This document shows, one piece after another, positions 45,036 through 54,794 of a stretch of 64,000 nucleotides of DNA. The position numbers were made by a program, and so were the translations under genes. Every line of letters starts with the position of its first letter. Positions within the stretch are counted from its first letter, which is position 1. Under the pieces are notes generated by a model, which was not told the DNA's origin, made no database searches, and worked only from the letters and a program-made list of their open reading frames with translations. This stretch comes from an uncultured Lachnospiraceae bacterium (lineage in GTDB: Bacteria > Bacillota > Clostridia > Lachnospirales > Lachnospiraceae). The stretch is taken from the NCBI GenBank assembly GCA_947566645.1, contig CANOKL010000010.1:33230-97229 (forward strand), read 5' to 3'.

Positions 45036-45237
45036 ATCCTCCTTAACTTAAATTTTCGGAATAAGTCTTCGCTTATTCTGTTTTCAGTCTTCATTCTAAT
45101 TTCCATAAGGCACTACAGGCTCCGTGCGCCTAAGCTCTTGCGGCGCCCTGCGGGCTTGCAATCGCTAACGCTTGGGAGCGGCCTTCTCACTAAGTTCAAG
45201 CTGCGCCTTCGGCTTGCTTTCACTAAGTGTTCAGTGC
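45036..45237. repeat. Hairpin-rich spacer between rpsH and rplF
   Basis: This gap of about 200 bases inside the spc operon carries GGAATAAGTCTTCGCTTATTC and an outer pair AAGGCACT...AGTGCCT enclosing several GC-rich stems. There is no coding frame. Such a gap is unusual in an operon whose other spacers are 10-60 bases. Confidence 0.55.
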
Positions 45238-45639
45238 CTACCAAATATAACAAAGAACCTCTCCGCCTACGCCGAGTTTTCTTGCTTCTTTGTCGGTAAT
45301 CACGCCCTGGTTTGTTGAAATAACTGCTGTGCCGAGGCCGCCGAATACTTTCGGTACGTCTGCACTGCCTGCGTATACACGAAGACCTGGTTTGGAAATT
45401 CTCTTAAGTCCTGTGATAACCTTTTCATTTTTATCTGCGCCATATTTTAAAGTAATATGGATTGTCTTAAATACACCATCTTCAATGAGGTCATATTTCT
45501 CAATGTAGCCTTCATCTAACAGAATGTTTGCGATAGCAAGCTTCATCTTGGATGAAGGTACATCTACTGTATCATGTTTCGCAGTATTTGCATTACGGAT
45601 TCTTGTAAGCATATCTGCAATTGGATCACTCATAGTCAT
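45238..45639 (-). CDS. rpsH: Ribosomal protein S8
   Basis: The uS8 protein (133 residues) starts [20 protein letters not shown] and ends VLCYIW. S8 binds 16S rRNA and, in many bacteria, the spc mRNA. Confidence 0.98.
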   Translation of the reverse strand: MTMSDPIADMLTRIRNANTAKHDTVDVPSSKMKLAIANILLDEGYIEKYDLIEDGVFKTIHITLKYGADKNEKVITGLKRISKPGLRVYAGSADVPKVFGGLGTAVISTNQGVITDKEARKLGVGGEVLCYIW

Positions 45640-45701
45640 GAATTGTTTCCTCCTTCTAATTTATAAGGTTGTTTCTGCCTGGACGGATTTCGCGGAAGTG
45701 C

Positions 45702-45887
45702 CTACCAGCTTGACTTTTTCACTCCCGGGATCTGTCCTTTGTATGCCAGTTCACGGAAGCAAACACGGCAGATTCCATATTTTCTCAAATATGCATGCGG
45801 ACGTCCGCAAATTCTGCAGCGGCTGTATTCTCTTGTAGAGAACTTCTGCTTGCGCTGCTGTTTTACTTTCATTGCTGTCTTAGCCAT
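45702..45887 (-). CDS. rpsN: Ribosomal protein S14, zinc type
   Basis: The 61-residue uS14 protein has the two zinc pairs CRICGRPH and CRVCF, so it is the Zn-binding form usual in Firmicutes. Confidence 0.97.
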   Translation of the reverse strand: MAKTAMKVKQQRKQKFSTREYSRCRICGRPHAYLRKYGICRVCFRELAYKGQIPGVKKSSW

Positions 45888-45898
45888 AATTTACCTCC

Positions 45899-46438
<540 letters not shown>

Positions 46439-46462
46439 AGCCTTGGACCTCCTTCCTTACGA

Positions 46463-46774
46463 TTAATCAATCACTTCGCCTGTTGATTTTGCGTAGCGTA
46501 CCTTCTTGTCACCGTCCATCTTGATGCCTACTCTCGTAGCCTTGCCCTTGTGTACATACATTACGTTAGAAACATCAATCGGTCCTTCCTGATGAACGAT
46601 TCCGCCGTTCTGATTCGCAGCGCTGGGCTTTGTGTGCTTTGTGATCATATTCACATTCTCCACATAAACCCTGCCCTTCTTCTTATCTACAGCCAGGACT
46701 TTGCCCTCTTTGTCTTTATCTTTTCCAGTAATAACCTTAACGGTATCACCTTTTTTAATCTTTTCCATTGACAT
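46463..46774 (-). CDS. rplX: Ribosomal protein L24
   Basis: The uL24 protein (103 residues) has the KOW motif [20 protein letters not shown] and [10 protein letters not shown]. It is an assembly-initiator protein of the 50S subunit. Confidence 0.98.
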   Translation of the reverse strand: MSMEKIKKGDTVKVITGKDKDKEGKVLAVDKKKGRVYVENVNMITKHTKPSAANQNGGIVHQEGPIDVSNVMYVHKGKATRVGIKMDGDKKVRYAKSTGEVID

Positions 46775-46788
46775 GTTAAAGCACCTCC

Positions 46789-47157
46789 TTATAACACTTC
46801 CGGAGCCAGGGAGACAATTCTCATGAACTGCTTCTCACGGAGCTCTCTTGCTACAGGCCCGAAGATACGGGTTCCTCTTGGTGTCTTATCGTCTTTTATA
46901 ATGACAGCAGCATTCTCGTCAAAACGGATATAAGAACCGTCCTTACGACGTATACTCTTTACAGTGCGGACAACTACAGCTTTTACTACATCGCCCTTTT
47001 TAACAACGCCGCCTGGTGTTGCATCTTTAACAGTCGCAACTATAATGTCGCCGATACTTGCGTATCTTCTTGTTGAGCCGCCAAGTACACGGATACACAG
47101 TAATTCTTTTGCACCTGTGTTATCTGCCACTCTCAGTCTGCTTTCTTGCTGTATCAT
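46789..47157 (-). CDS. rplN: Ribosomal protein L14
   Basis: The uL14 protein (122 residues) starts [20 protein letters not shown] and ends [12 protein letters not shown], both canonical. Confidence 0.98.
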   Translation of the reverse strand: MIQQESRLRVADNTGAKELLCIRVLGGSTRRYASIGDIIVATVKDATPGGVVKKGDVVKAVVVRTVKSIRRKDGSYIRFDENAAVIIKDDKTPRGTRIFGPVARELREKQFMRIVSLAPEVL

Positions 47158-47176
47158 GCAGGTTTCCCTCCTTATA

Positions 47177-47431
47177 CTATTTCACTTTTTCCATAACTTC
47201 GACAAGTCTCCATCTCTTATCCTTGGATAACGGCCTTGTCTCCATAACTTTTACCTTATCACCAATGTTGCATTCATTTGCTTCATCATGTGCTTTTAAT
47301 TTATAGGTTCTCTTTACAATCTTTTTGTAAAGCGGATGTTTAACATGATCTTCAACGGCAACTACTATGGTCTTATCCATTTTATTGCTGACAACCTTAC
47401 CAACACGGGTCTTTCTAAGATTTCTTTCCAT
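47177..47431 (-). CDS. rpsQ: Ribosomal protein S17
   Basis: The 84-residue uS17 protein begins [20 protein letters not shown] and includes [19 protein letters not shown]. Confidence 0.98.
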   Translation of the reverse strand: MERNLRKTRVGKVVSNKMDKTIVVAVEDHVKHPLYKKIVKRTYKLKAHDEANECNIGDKVKVMETRPLSKDKRWRLVEVMEKVK

Positions 47432-47435
47432 AGCG

Positions 47436-47639
47436 CTACTCCTTTCCCTTTGCAGTAATCACGGTCTGAATTCTGGCAATATTTCTTCTTACTTCTTTGA
47501 TTCTGCTTGTATTATCTAACTGATTCGTTGCGTTCTGGAATCTTAAGTTAAAAAGTTCCTTTTTAGCAGCTACTAATTCTTCATTCAGCTCTGCAGCTGA
47601 TTTTGTTTTTAAATCTTCTACAAATGCATTAATTTTCAC
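47436..47639 (-). CDS. rpmC: Ribosomal protein L29
   Basis: The uL29 protein ([20 protein letters not shown], then [15 protein letters not shown]) is about 67 residues. I choose the GTG at 47639, seven bases after GGCGGTG; another GTG nine bases upstream is possible. It overlaps the end of rplP by 11 bases. Confidence 0.94.
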   Translation of the reverse strand: MKINAFVEDLKTKSAAELNEELVAAKKELFNLRFQNATNQLDNTSRIKEVRRNIARIQTVITAKGKE

Positions 47640-48066
47640 TGTTATCACCGCCTTCTAAGTCTGCGCGAGAAACTACTTTACATTTACATGGCAGCTTATG
47701 TGTTGCAAGACGAAGCGCTTCTCTCGCTACCTCTTCCGGTACGCCGGCAATCTCGAACATAACGCGGCCCGGCTTAACAACTGCTACCCAGTATTCCAAA
47801 GTTCCTTTACCGGAACCCATACGTGTCTCTGCTGGTTTTGTAGTTACAGGTTTATCCGGGAATATCTTGATCCAGACTTTACCGCCACGCTTGATGTAAC
47901 GGGTCATAGCAACACGGGCTGCCTCAATCTGGTTGGATTTGATCCAGCAGGGCTCTGTTGCAATAATACCATATTCACCGTTTGTAATCTGATTTCCGCG
48001 AAGAGCTTTTCCCTTCATGGAACCACGGAATTGTTTACGACGTTTTACTCTCTTTGGCATTAACAT
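47629..48066 (-). CDS. rplP: Ribosomal protein L16
   Basis: The uL16 protein (145 residues) starts [20 protein letters not shown] and has [23 protein letters not shown] at 48066 is preceded by GGAGAGAG. Confidence 0.98.
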   Translation of the reverse strand: MLMPKRVKRRKQFRGSMKGKALRGNQITNGEYGIIATEPCWIKSNQIEAARVAMTRYIKRGGKVWIKIFPDKPVTTKPAETRMGSGKGTLEYWVAVVKPGRVMFEIAGVPEEVAREALRLATHKLPCKCKVVSRADLEGGDNSEN

Positions 48067-48069
48067 AAT

Positions 48070-48723
48070 TTATCTCTCTCCTTCCTTTGATGCTTTTTCC
48101 GGAAGAACTTCGCCTTTATAGATCCATACCTTGACGCCAACTTTTCCGTAAGTTGTGTCTGCCTCAGCGAATCCGTAGTCAATGTCTGCTCTCAGTGTCT
48201 GAAGCGGGATTGTCCCCTCGCTGTAGAACTCTGTACGCGCCATATCAGCTCCGCCAAGACGTCCTGATACAGATGTCTTCACGCCGAGCGCTCCTGATTT
48301 CATGGTTCTGGACATGCAGGACTTCATAGCACGTCTGAAAGAAATACGGTTCTCAAGCTGCTGCGCAATGTTTTCTGCTACCAGCTGCGCATCCTTATCC
48401 GGTCTCTTGATTTCTTTGATATCAACAACTAACTTTTTGTCGGTAAACCGCCTTAATTCGCCCTTTACCTTTTCAATCTCTGCTCCGCCCTTGCCGATAA
48501 CAACGCCAGGCTTTGCTGTATATATCGTGATCTTCACGCGGTCGGATGCTCTCTCGATCTCCATCTTAGAAACACCGGCACTGTATAATCTCTTCTTAAG
48601 ATACGTTCTGATTTCATGGTCTTCTACTAAGTAGTCTGCAAACTCTTTTTCTGCATACCACTTAGAGTCCCAGTCTTTGATAATTCCGACTCTCAAGCCA
48701 TGAGGATTAACTTTCTGTCCCAT
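48070..48723 (-). CDS. rpsC: Ribosomal protein S3
   Basis: The uS3 protein (217 residues) starts [20 protein letters not shown] and has the KH motif [17 protein letters not shown]. Confidence 0.98.
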   Translation of the reverse strand: MGQKVNPHGLRVGIIKDWDSKWYAEKEFADYLVEDHEIRTYLKKRLYSAGVSKMEIERASDRVKITIYTAKPGVVIGKGGAEIEKVKGELRRFTDKKLVVDIKEIKRPDKDAQLVAENIAQQLENRISFRRAMKSCMSRTMKSGALGVKTSVSGRLGGADMARTEFYSEGTIPLQTLRADIDYGFAEADTTYGKVGVKVWIYKGEVLPEKASKEGER

Positions 48724-48737
48724 GATTGCCCTCCTTC

Positions 48738-49124
48738 TTATCTTTCATCAAGCACAAGTGTAATATGGCTCATTCTCTTCTCGATTCTGTATGCCCTTCC
48801 CTGCGCCCTCGGTCTGATTCTCTTCATTGTTGGTCCTTTGTTCGCATAAGCCTCTGCAATATAAAGGTTCTCAGCATTCATGCCGTTATTGTTCTCAGCG
48901 TTTGCGATTGCTGACTGTAATAATTTCTTTATCAAACCAGAGGCATATCTCGGGTTGTAAGTTAAAATACCAAGTGCAGTCGTTACATCCTTGCCTCTGA
49001 TGGCATCTAATACGAAACATGCTTTCTGAACAGAAACTCTTGCGTAAGATAACTTAGCAGAAGGTCTTGTATCTTTAATCGCATTTCTCTCTCTCTTTAT
49101 CTGGGATCTGTGTCCTTTAGCCAC
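48738..49124 (-). CDS. rplV: Ribosomal protein L22
   Basis: The uL22 protein (128 residues) has [20 protein letters not shown] and the tunnel-loop end [18 protein letters not shown]. Confidence 0.98.
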   Translation of the reverse strand: MAKGHRSQIKRERNAIKDTRPSAKLSYARVSVQKACFVLDAIRGKDVTTALGILTYNPRYASGLIKKLLQSAIANAENNNGMNAENLYIAEAYANKGPTMKRIRPRAQGRAYRIEKRMSHITLVLDER

Positions 49125-49150
49125 GGATGAACCCTCCTTTCACAATATGA

Positions 49151-49432
49151 TTATCTAACTCTTGATTTCTTCTCGTCTTTTCCATGTCCTCTGTAAGTTC
49201 TGGTTGCTACAAACTCACCGAGCTTGTGCCCAACCATATCCTCTGTTACATATACAGGTACATGTTTTCTTCCGTCGTGAACGGCAATTGTATGTCCAAC
49301 CATGCTCGGGAAGATTGTAGAACGGCGTGACCAGGTCTTTATCACTGACTTGTCACCAGAAGCGTTCATCGCGTCAATCTTTTTCAGCAGGCTTGCATCT
49401 GCGAATGGTCCTTTTTTAATTGAACGTGCCAT
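49151..49432 (-). CDS. rpsS: Ribosomal protein S19
   Basis: The uS19 protein (93 residues) has [36 protein letters not shown] and [17 protein letters not shown]. Confidence 0.98.
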   Translation of the reverse strand: MARSIKKGPFADASLLKKIDAMNASGDKSVIKTWSRRSTIFPSMVGHTIAVHDGRKHVPVYVTEDMVGHKLGEFVATRTYRGHGKDEKKSRVR

Positions 49433-49449
49433 TTAGGTTAACCTCCTTA

Positions 49450-50292
49450 TTATTTCATCGCTCTTCCATCTCGTCTTCTTACAATCAGCTTGTTAGAAGC
49501 CTTGTTCTTCTTCCTTGTCTTAAGTCCAAGTGCAGGCTTGCCCCACGGTGTACACGGACCTGGACGTCCGATACCAGTCTTGCCTTCACCACCGCCGTGC
49601 GGATGGTCATTGGGGTTCATAACAGAACCACGGACTGTAGGCCTGATGCCCATGTGGCGCTTACGTCCTGCTTTTCCGATATTAATCAGGTTGTGGTCAC
49701 CATTTCCCACAACTCCTACAGAAGCCCTGCAGGCAATCGGAACCATTCTCATCTCTCCTGATGGAAGTCTTAAGGTTGCGTACTTTCCTTCCTTTGCCAT
49801 AAGCTGCGCGCTGTTTCCGGCTGAACGTACAAGCTGTCCGCCTCTTCCCGGATGAAGTTCGATATTGTGAATCTGTGTACCTACCGGAATCTCTGACAGC
49901 GGAAGACAGTTTCCTACTCTCACCTCGGCCTCAGCCCCGTTCATAACCTTCATTCCATCCTTTAACCCTTCCGGTGCAAGGATGTAAGCTTTCTCGCCGT
50001 CCTCGTAGCAGATCAGGGCGATATTTGCTGATCTGTTCGGATCATACTCAATGCCGACTACCTTAGCCGGGATGCCGTCTTTTCTTCTCTTAAAGTCGAT
50101 AATTCTATATTGCTTCTTAGCTCCGCCTCCGCGGTGTCTAACTGTAATTTTACCTTGATTGTTACGTCCTGCCTGTCTGCTCTTTGGAGCTAACAGAGAT
50201 TTTTCCGGAGTAGTCTTTGTGATTTCTTTGAAATCAGACCCGGTCATCTGTCTTCTGGAAGGCGTATATGGGCGATATGTTTTAATTCCCAT
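49450..50292 (-). CDS. rplB: Ribosomal protein L2
   Basis: The uL2 protein (280 residues) starts [20 protein letters not shown] and has the peptidyl-transferase-contact segment [21 protein letters not shown] at 50292 has AAAGGAG upstream; an in-frame start 18 bases earlier lies before that site. Confidence 0.98.
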   Translation of the reverse strand: MGIKTYRPYTPSRRQMTGSDFKEITKTTPEKSLLAPKSRQAGRNNQGKITVRHRGGGAKKQYRIIDFKRRKDGIPAKVVGIEYDPNRSANIALICYEDGEKAYILAPEGLKDGMKVMNGAEAEVRVGNCLPLSEIPVGTQIHNIELHPGRGGQLVRSAGNSAQLMAKEGKYATLRLPSGEMRMVPIACRASVGVVGNGDHNLINIGKAGRKRHMGIRPTVRGSVMNPNDHPHGGGEGKTGIGRPGPCTPWGKPALGLKTRKKNKASNKLIVRRRDGRAMK

Positions 50293-50368
50293 GATTACTT
50301 CTCCTTTCAATACTGTTTATTATCACGGTTGCTTTCCGTATGAATTGAGCACTTAATGAAAAGGCATC

Positions 50369-50674
50369 TTATAATCCCTCAAAGATCTCGATCTCTTTGC
50401 TGTCTTCCGTCAGCTGGACAACAGCCTTCTTAGTCTTTGCGGTTCTGCCGAACTTGAATGTTCCGCGGACTCTCTTTTTCTTGCCGTCAAGGTTCATTGT
50501 GTTGACACGCTTTACCTTCGTGCCTTCGAACATCTTCTCAACAGCTTCCTTTACCTGGGACTTTGTCGCTTCCGGATGTACAAGGAAGGTATATTTCTTC
50601 TCACCCATAAGCTCCATGCTCTTCTCTGTTACAACTGGTTTAAGGATTACATCATAATATTGAACGTTAGCCAT
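50369..50674 (-). CDS. rplW: Ribosomal protein L23
   Basis: The uL23 protein (101 residues, MANVQYYDVILKPVVTEKSM) docks trigger factor and SRP at the exit tunnel. It overlaps the rplD stop by one base. Confidence 0.97.
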   Translation of the reverse strand: MANVQYYDVILKPVVTEKSMELMGEKKYTFLVHPEATKSQVKEAVEKMFEGTKVKRVNTMNLDGKKKRVRGTFKFGRTAKTKKAVVQLTEDSKEIEIFEGL

Positions 50675-51294
50675 TATGCGTACACCTCCTCGATATTGCG
50701 GGCAGCTGCTTTTGTAGCAATCACTGTGTTATATTTCAAGATGTCATACACATTAATTGTATTCGTCTTTGCAGTCTTAACGTCTGCAATGTTCCTTGCG
50801 GACATCTCTGCATTTACATTGTCATCCTCTAATACGACTAATGCTTTTGACACATTCAGATTCTTTAATACCTTTGCAAAATTCTTTGTCTTGATCTCGT
50901 CAAACGCGAGCTCATCTACCACGATAAACTTATTCTCCTGAACCCTGGAAGTAAGAGCGGACAGAAGCGCTGCCCTCTTCTCTTTCTTGTTCATCTTAAA
51001 TGAATAATCTCTCGGAACCGGTGCGAACACTACTCCGCCGCCTGTCCACTGGGGTGCTCTTGTTGAACCCTGTCTTGCGTGGCCTGTTCCTTTTTGTCTC
51101 CACGGTTTTCTTCCGCCGCCGGAAACTTCAGAACGTGTCTTTGCTTTCTGTGTTCCCTGACGTTTATTTGCAAGCTGGTTAACAACTGCCATGTGTACCA
51201 GATGTTCGTTCACCTCAACACCAAATACCGCATCGCTTAAATCAATCGTACCAACTTCATTGCCTTCGATATTATAAACAGATACGTTTGCCAT
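50674..51294 (-). CDS. rplD: Ribosomal protein L4
   Basis: The uL4 protein (206 residues) has the tunnel loop KTRSEVSGGGRKPWRQKGTG. In several bacteria L4 represses its own S10 operon through the leader, which is of interest given the structured leader at 52393-52650. Confidence 0.98.
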   Translation of the reverse strand: MANVSVYNIEGNEVGTIDLSDAVFGVEVNEHLVHMAVVNQLANKRQGTQKAKTRSEVSGGGRKPWRQKGTGHARQGSTRAPQWTGGGVVFAPVPRDYSFKMNKKEKRAALLSALTSRVQENKFIVVDELAFDEIKTKNFAKVLKNLNVSKALVVLEDDNVNAEMSARNIADVKTAKTNTINVYDILKYNTVIATKAAARNIEEVYA

Positions 51295-51323
51295 CTTAAG
51301 TCTTCCTCCTTCCTCTAAAAAAC

Positions 51324-51998
51324 CTAGTTAGCTTTTACTGCTTCTTTAATGGTTACTAAAGACTTCTTCGGTCCCGGTACGGAGCCCTTAACGAGAAGCA
51401 GATTGTTCTCTGCGTCTACGCGTACAACTTCCAGGTTCTGGATGGTGATTCTCTTATTTCCCATCTGTCCCGGCATCTTCTTTCCTTTGAATACCTTGCT
51501 CGGATCGGAAGCCGCGCCGTTAGATCCTGCATGGCGGTGGAACTTGGAACCGTGTGTCATAGGTCCTCTGTGCTGGTTGTGTCTCTTAATCGCACCCTGG
51601 AATCCTTTTCCCTTTGAAATAGCAGTTGCGTCTATCTTGTCTCCTGCAGCGAATACACTGACCGTGATCTCCTGTCCCGGCTCATACTCGCCCTCAAGCT
51701 TAAATTCTCTTACAAATCTCTTTCCGGATACGCCGGCCTTTGCAAAATGTCCCTGCTCTGCCTTCGTAACGCCGTGACGGTGTGCGATCTCTTTCTTGCC
51801 GCTCTTGTCCTTATTTACAATCTTTTCCTTCTTGTCGCCGAAGCCCACCTGCACTGCGCTGTACCCGTCGTTCTCCACGGTCTTGATCTGTGTTACTACA
51901 CAAGGACCTGCCTGAAGAACGGTTACTGGCGTCAGAGTGCCGTCTTCACTGAATACCTGGGTCATTCCGACCTTTGTAGCTAAGATAGCTTTCTTCAT
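51324..51998 (-). CDS. rplC: Ribosomal protein L3
   Basis: The uL3 protein (224 residues) starts [20 protein letters not shown] and has [20 protein letters not shown]. The C-terminus carries a short extra Lys/Ala tail. Confidence 0.98.
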   Translation of the reverse strand: MKKAILATKVGMTQVFSEDGTLTPVTVLQAGPCVVTQIKTVENDGYSAVQVGFGDKKEKIVNKDKSGKKEIAHRHGVTKAEQGHFAKAGVSGKRFVREFKLEGEYEPGQEITVSVFAAGDKIDATAISKGKGFQGAIKRHNQHRGPMTHGSKFHRHAGSNGAASDPSKVFKGKKMPGQMGNKRITIQNLEVVRVDAENNLLLVKGSVPGPKKSLVTIKEAVKAN

Positions 51999-52071
51999 TA
52001 TAATTACCTCCTGTGATTTACAGCGGAACGCATGCTTTTATGCGTTCATCCTAAATATTAGGAATTACTGT

Positions 52072-52392
52072 TTACTTTTTGCTTTTCATCTTAATATCAA
52101 TATAAACACCGGCTGGCATCTCCAGTCTTGACAGTGCGTCTACTGTCTTCTGGGTCGGTGTAATGATATCAATGAGTCTCTTATGAGTCCTCTGCTCGAA
52201 CTGCTCCCTGGAGTCCTTATACTTGTGAACCGCCCTTAAGATGGTTACTACTTCCTTCTTGGTCGGAAGCGGTACCGGTCCGCTCACCTGTGCTCCATTC
52301 TTCTTTACAGTTTCGATGATTTTTTTTGCGGATGCATCTACCAGCTGGTGATCATACGCCTTCAAAGTGATTCTCATTACTTGACTTGCCAT
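52072..52392 (-). CDS. rpsJ: Ribosomal protein S10
   Basis: The uS10 protein (106 residues; [36 protein letters not shown]) is also NusE in antitermination complexes. It is the first gene of the S10 operon, with AAGGAGGCG upstream. Confidence 0.98.
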   Translation of the reverse strand: MASQVMRITLKAYDHQLVDASAKKIIETVKKNGAQVSGPVPLPTKKEVVTILRAVHKYKDSREQFEQRTHKRLIDIITPTQKTVDALSRLEMPAGVYIDIKMKSKK

Positions 52393-52644
52393 AAAAAAAG
52401 TCGCCTCCTTTTCGTACTTTTTACTTCAGTACGACAAGCGGTGACTGTACACTCTCCCGTGTGTGTCGTGAGAACCCCACACGTTGTTTCATATCTCTGC
52501 CGCACACATGGGCAGATGATAATCAGTTGTGATACGTACAGTGACTTGTCGCCAGTTTCCTAACTTGACATTCGCTCCACGGAAAAACCTGCCACATATG
52601 GGCAGCAACCTCTCGCTTCATTGCTATCATGTCACAGCTTTTTT
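52393..52644 (-). promoter_or_regulatory. Structured 5' leader of the S10 operon
   Basis: About 245 bases lie between the promoter and rpsJ. On the transcript, CTGCCCATATGTGGCAG and CTGCCCATGTGTGCGGCAG are two versions of the same hairpin. CGACAAGTCACTGTAC (52551-52536) can pair with GTACAGTCACCGCTTGTCG (52450-52432), enclosing the second one. A last small stem, CGTACT/AGTACG, lies just before the ribosome site. This suggests an autoregulated leader, perhaps L4-type; the ligand is not shown. Confidence 0.6.
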
Positions 52645-52673
52645 AGTATATATGACAGAAAAATATTTTTCAA
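52645..52673 (-). promoter_or_regulatory. Promoter of the S10 operon
   Basis: On the minus strand, TTGAAA (52673-52668) and TATACT (52650-52645) are exactly 17 bases apart in an AT-rich setting. It drives rpsJ and the following genes. Confidence 0.75.
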
Positions 52674-52736
52674 GTCTTTTCTGTGAAATATTGTATTTTT
52701 TTTCGTACAATAATTATCATTTTGCTACTTTAATCA

Positions 52737-53690
52737 TCATATAGTAGAAAATTTACCTGTTGGCAAGTGTTTCCCTATGTATCCCACAATACCAACTCCA
52801 TGTTCTGCATCAGGGAGGAAATGGATTCTTCCCGGAAAATTACCTGCAAAACTAATATGCCAGCCAAAAAATTCTTCTTTTCCATATGGAGTTCTAAAGA
52901 CTCTTAATCTTCGCAATTCATCATTTGTTTCTACCGTTTCCGATTCACCACGACATCCATATCCCACTTCATTCTTGTTAAATCGACCATCAAATTTTCC
53001 AAAGTAGTCTTCCAATACTTGAAGTCTCTTCATAATCATCTGAATGTGCAGTGAAATTCTTGCTTCTTCCAACTGCTTCTGAACAGTATCGCAAAAGCAC
53101 AAATGTGGGTAAAGCAGCTTTCTTTTTTCCCATAATTCTTTCCCAGACGATACCATCAGCCTGGCTCTATCCTTCTGCTTTTTCTCTAATAAATGCACCT
53201 GTTCTTCGAAACAGCAATTTTCTACAGCTACATATCTGTCATCCTGCTCTAATGTCACATAAGTTCCAACAATTTCCTCTGTCTGCCATATGCTGGAGGT
53301 ATTCATACTGACAACATAACTTTCCAACTCATAGGCGGCCAGACAACCAACAGCACGATTCTTTTCACCGTCCTCAGATTCAATAATCAGTTCACTCCCC
53401 GGAAAGTCTTTCTCTTCGATCAACTGCTTCCTGTTGATAATAGTCCGAAAAAAAGCTTTCTCTTGTTGTGGAATCCCAGAATCCTGAAGCCAGTCATAAA
53501 TTTTATAGCCTGATACCAGATCCTCTGTCAACAACTCCGTGGTATAATAAAAATCCCGGTCTCCTTTTTCATGAAACAACTTTTGACAAACTTTTAACAT
53601 CTGACTAATGGCATGATTAACATCTGCATGGTTCATATCATTTCCACGAATTGATAATTCATTCAATATCATATGTATTATATCTCCCAT
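52737..53690 (-). CDS. Unrecognised third protein of a DUF262-AAA cassette, possible effector
   Basis: The 317-residue protein is encoded directly after the AAA ATPase gene, with adjoining coordinates, so it belongs to that transcript. I do not recognise a named family. The N-terminal 60 residues are helical (MNHADVNHAISQMLKVCQKL), the middle is rich in acidic and aromatic residues with a coiled region (EKKQKDRARLMVSSGKELWE). The C-terminal 60 residues (GWHISFAGNFPGRIHFLPDA, GIVGYIGKHLPT) look like a compact beta-rich domain resembling the end of RelE-like toxins; that is a loose impression. It has no signal peptide or membrane helix. Confidence 0.6.
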   Translation of the reverse strand: MGDIIHMILNELSIRGNDMNHADVNHAISQMLKVCQKLFHEKGDRDFYYTTELLTEDLVSGYKIYDWLQDSGIPQQEKAFFRTIINRKQLIEEKDFPGSELIIESEDGEKNRAVGCLAAYELESYVVSMNTSSIWQTEEIVGTYVTLEQDDRYVAVENCCFEEQVHLLEKKQKDRARLMVSSGKELWEKRKLLYPHLCFCDTVQKQLEEARISLHIQMIMKRLQVLEDYFGKFDGRFNKNEVGYGCRGESETVETNDELRRLRVFRTPYGKEEFFGWHISFAGNFPGRIHFLPDAEHGVGIVGYIGKHLPTGKFSTI

Positions 53691-54794
53691 TCAAAATAAT
53701 GAATCTACCGCTTTATCCCACTCATCAAAGAAACCCTCCGGCCAATTAGACAGACTTCCGTCCGGGAGTATTTCTGGCGATGTCATATCATGCTTTATCA
53801 TTCCATCATCACCCTCATACACATAAAAATAATTCAGTTTTACCTGTTCTTGCCGAATCAGTTTATGCTTAACAGAAATTCTAATTCCATTTAATATATG
53901 ATCACTATGCGTTTCCATAATAATTTGAACACCATTGACCGCCGCCCTCGCAACCAGCTCCCCTATTTGTCTCTGCCCTTTCGGATGAATATGTGCTTCA
54001 GGATTTTCAAGTATTAGCAAATCACCTTTCCTTGCTTTAAGCAAAGCAAGGATAACAGGCAGTGCATAAGATACGCCAAATCCCATATTTATCGCATTTG
54101 TTGATTCCTCACCCATAATACTCGGCTGGGCATACCGCAGCCCCATCACATCAGAATCCAAATTAGGGATTGCTTTTACTCTAATACCTGGGGAGATTTC
54201 AGACATCCATGCATTAACTTGCAGTTCCAGTCTCTCACTGCTCTCACTAGAATTTTTCATATTCCTATATACCTTAAAATCTGAATCACTCCCCAAAGCA
54301 TAAAGACTTGAAACGGCATATTCCCCCTTACTTCCTATCTGTGTAGGTGCAAAACGTTCCTCACCCAGATCATCATAATATCTTCTAGGGCCAAGCCTTT
54401 CTGCTGAAATATACTCAAACCCATTTCCCGCCAGCCCGCCTCCACCAGGACTGAATTCATTATATTTCATTGATAATGCCTGTTCCGTCCCACTATAATG
54501 GCATTCCCAGATTCCTGTCCCCTCTTCTTTTACTGACAACCTGATATCCTCATCCTTTTTATACCAATATGATATATCCTTTATCTTTCCCAGACTTACA
54601 TAACGTCCATTCAAGACTATATGATTATCCAGACCAGACTGATTCCTCTCATATGTCTGCCGAAACAAGAGTAATACCTGTATCAAAGTAGATTTCCCCA
54701 TGCCGTTAACGCCTGTAAGCAGATTTAACTCTCTGCACTCTATAGACATTTCTTCAAAACACTTAAAATTCTTCACCTCAATCTGCTTTATCAT
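53691..54794 (-). CDS. AAA/SMC-like ATPase with DUF3696 C-terminus
   Basis: The 367-residue protein begins IKQIEVKNFKCFEEM with Walker A TGVNGMGKSTLIQVLLL, an ABC-type region near GFGVSYALPVILAL, Walker B LLILENPEAHIHPKGQ, and an ETHSDHILNGIR H-loop. The end, LSNWPEGFFDEWDKA, is the DUF3696 signature. OLD- and RecF-like ATPases of this kind form the sensor part of many defence systems. It overlaps the DUF262 gene by 17 bases. Confidence 0.88.
   Translation of the reverse strand: MIKQIEVKNFKCFEEMSIECRELNLLTGVNGMGKSTLIQVLLLFRQTYERNQSGLDNHIVLNGRYVSLGKIKDISYWYKKDEDIRLSVKEEGTGIWECHYSGTEQALSMKYNEFSPGGGGLAGNGFEYISAERLGPRRYYDDLGEERFAPTQIGSKGEYAVSSLYALGSDSDFKVYRNMKNSSESSERLELQVNAWMSEISPGIRVKAIPNLDSDVMGLRYAQPSIMGEESTNAINMGFGVSYALPVILALLKARKGDLLILENPEAHIHPKGQRQIGELVARAAVNGVQIIMETHSDHILNGIRISVKHKLIRQEQVKLNYFYVYEGDDGMIKHDMTSPEILPDGSLSNWPEGFFDEWDKAVDSLF

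Noticed and set aside
53691..54794. PARIS or Septu defence ATPase
   Set aside because: No TOPRIM/DUF4435 partner (PARIS) and no HNH partner (Septu) is present; the DUF3696 end and DUF262 neighbour point elsewhere.
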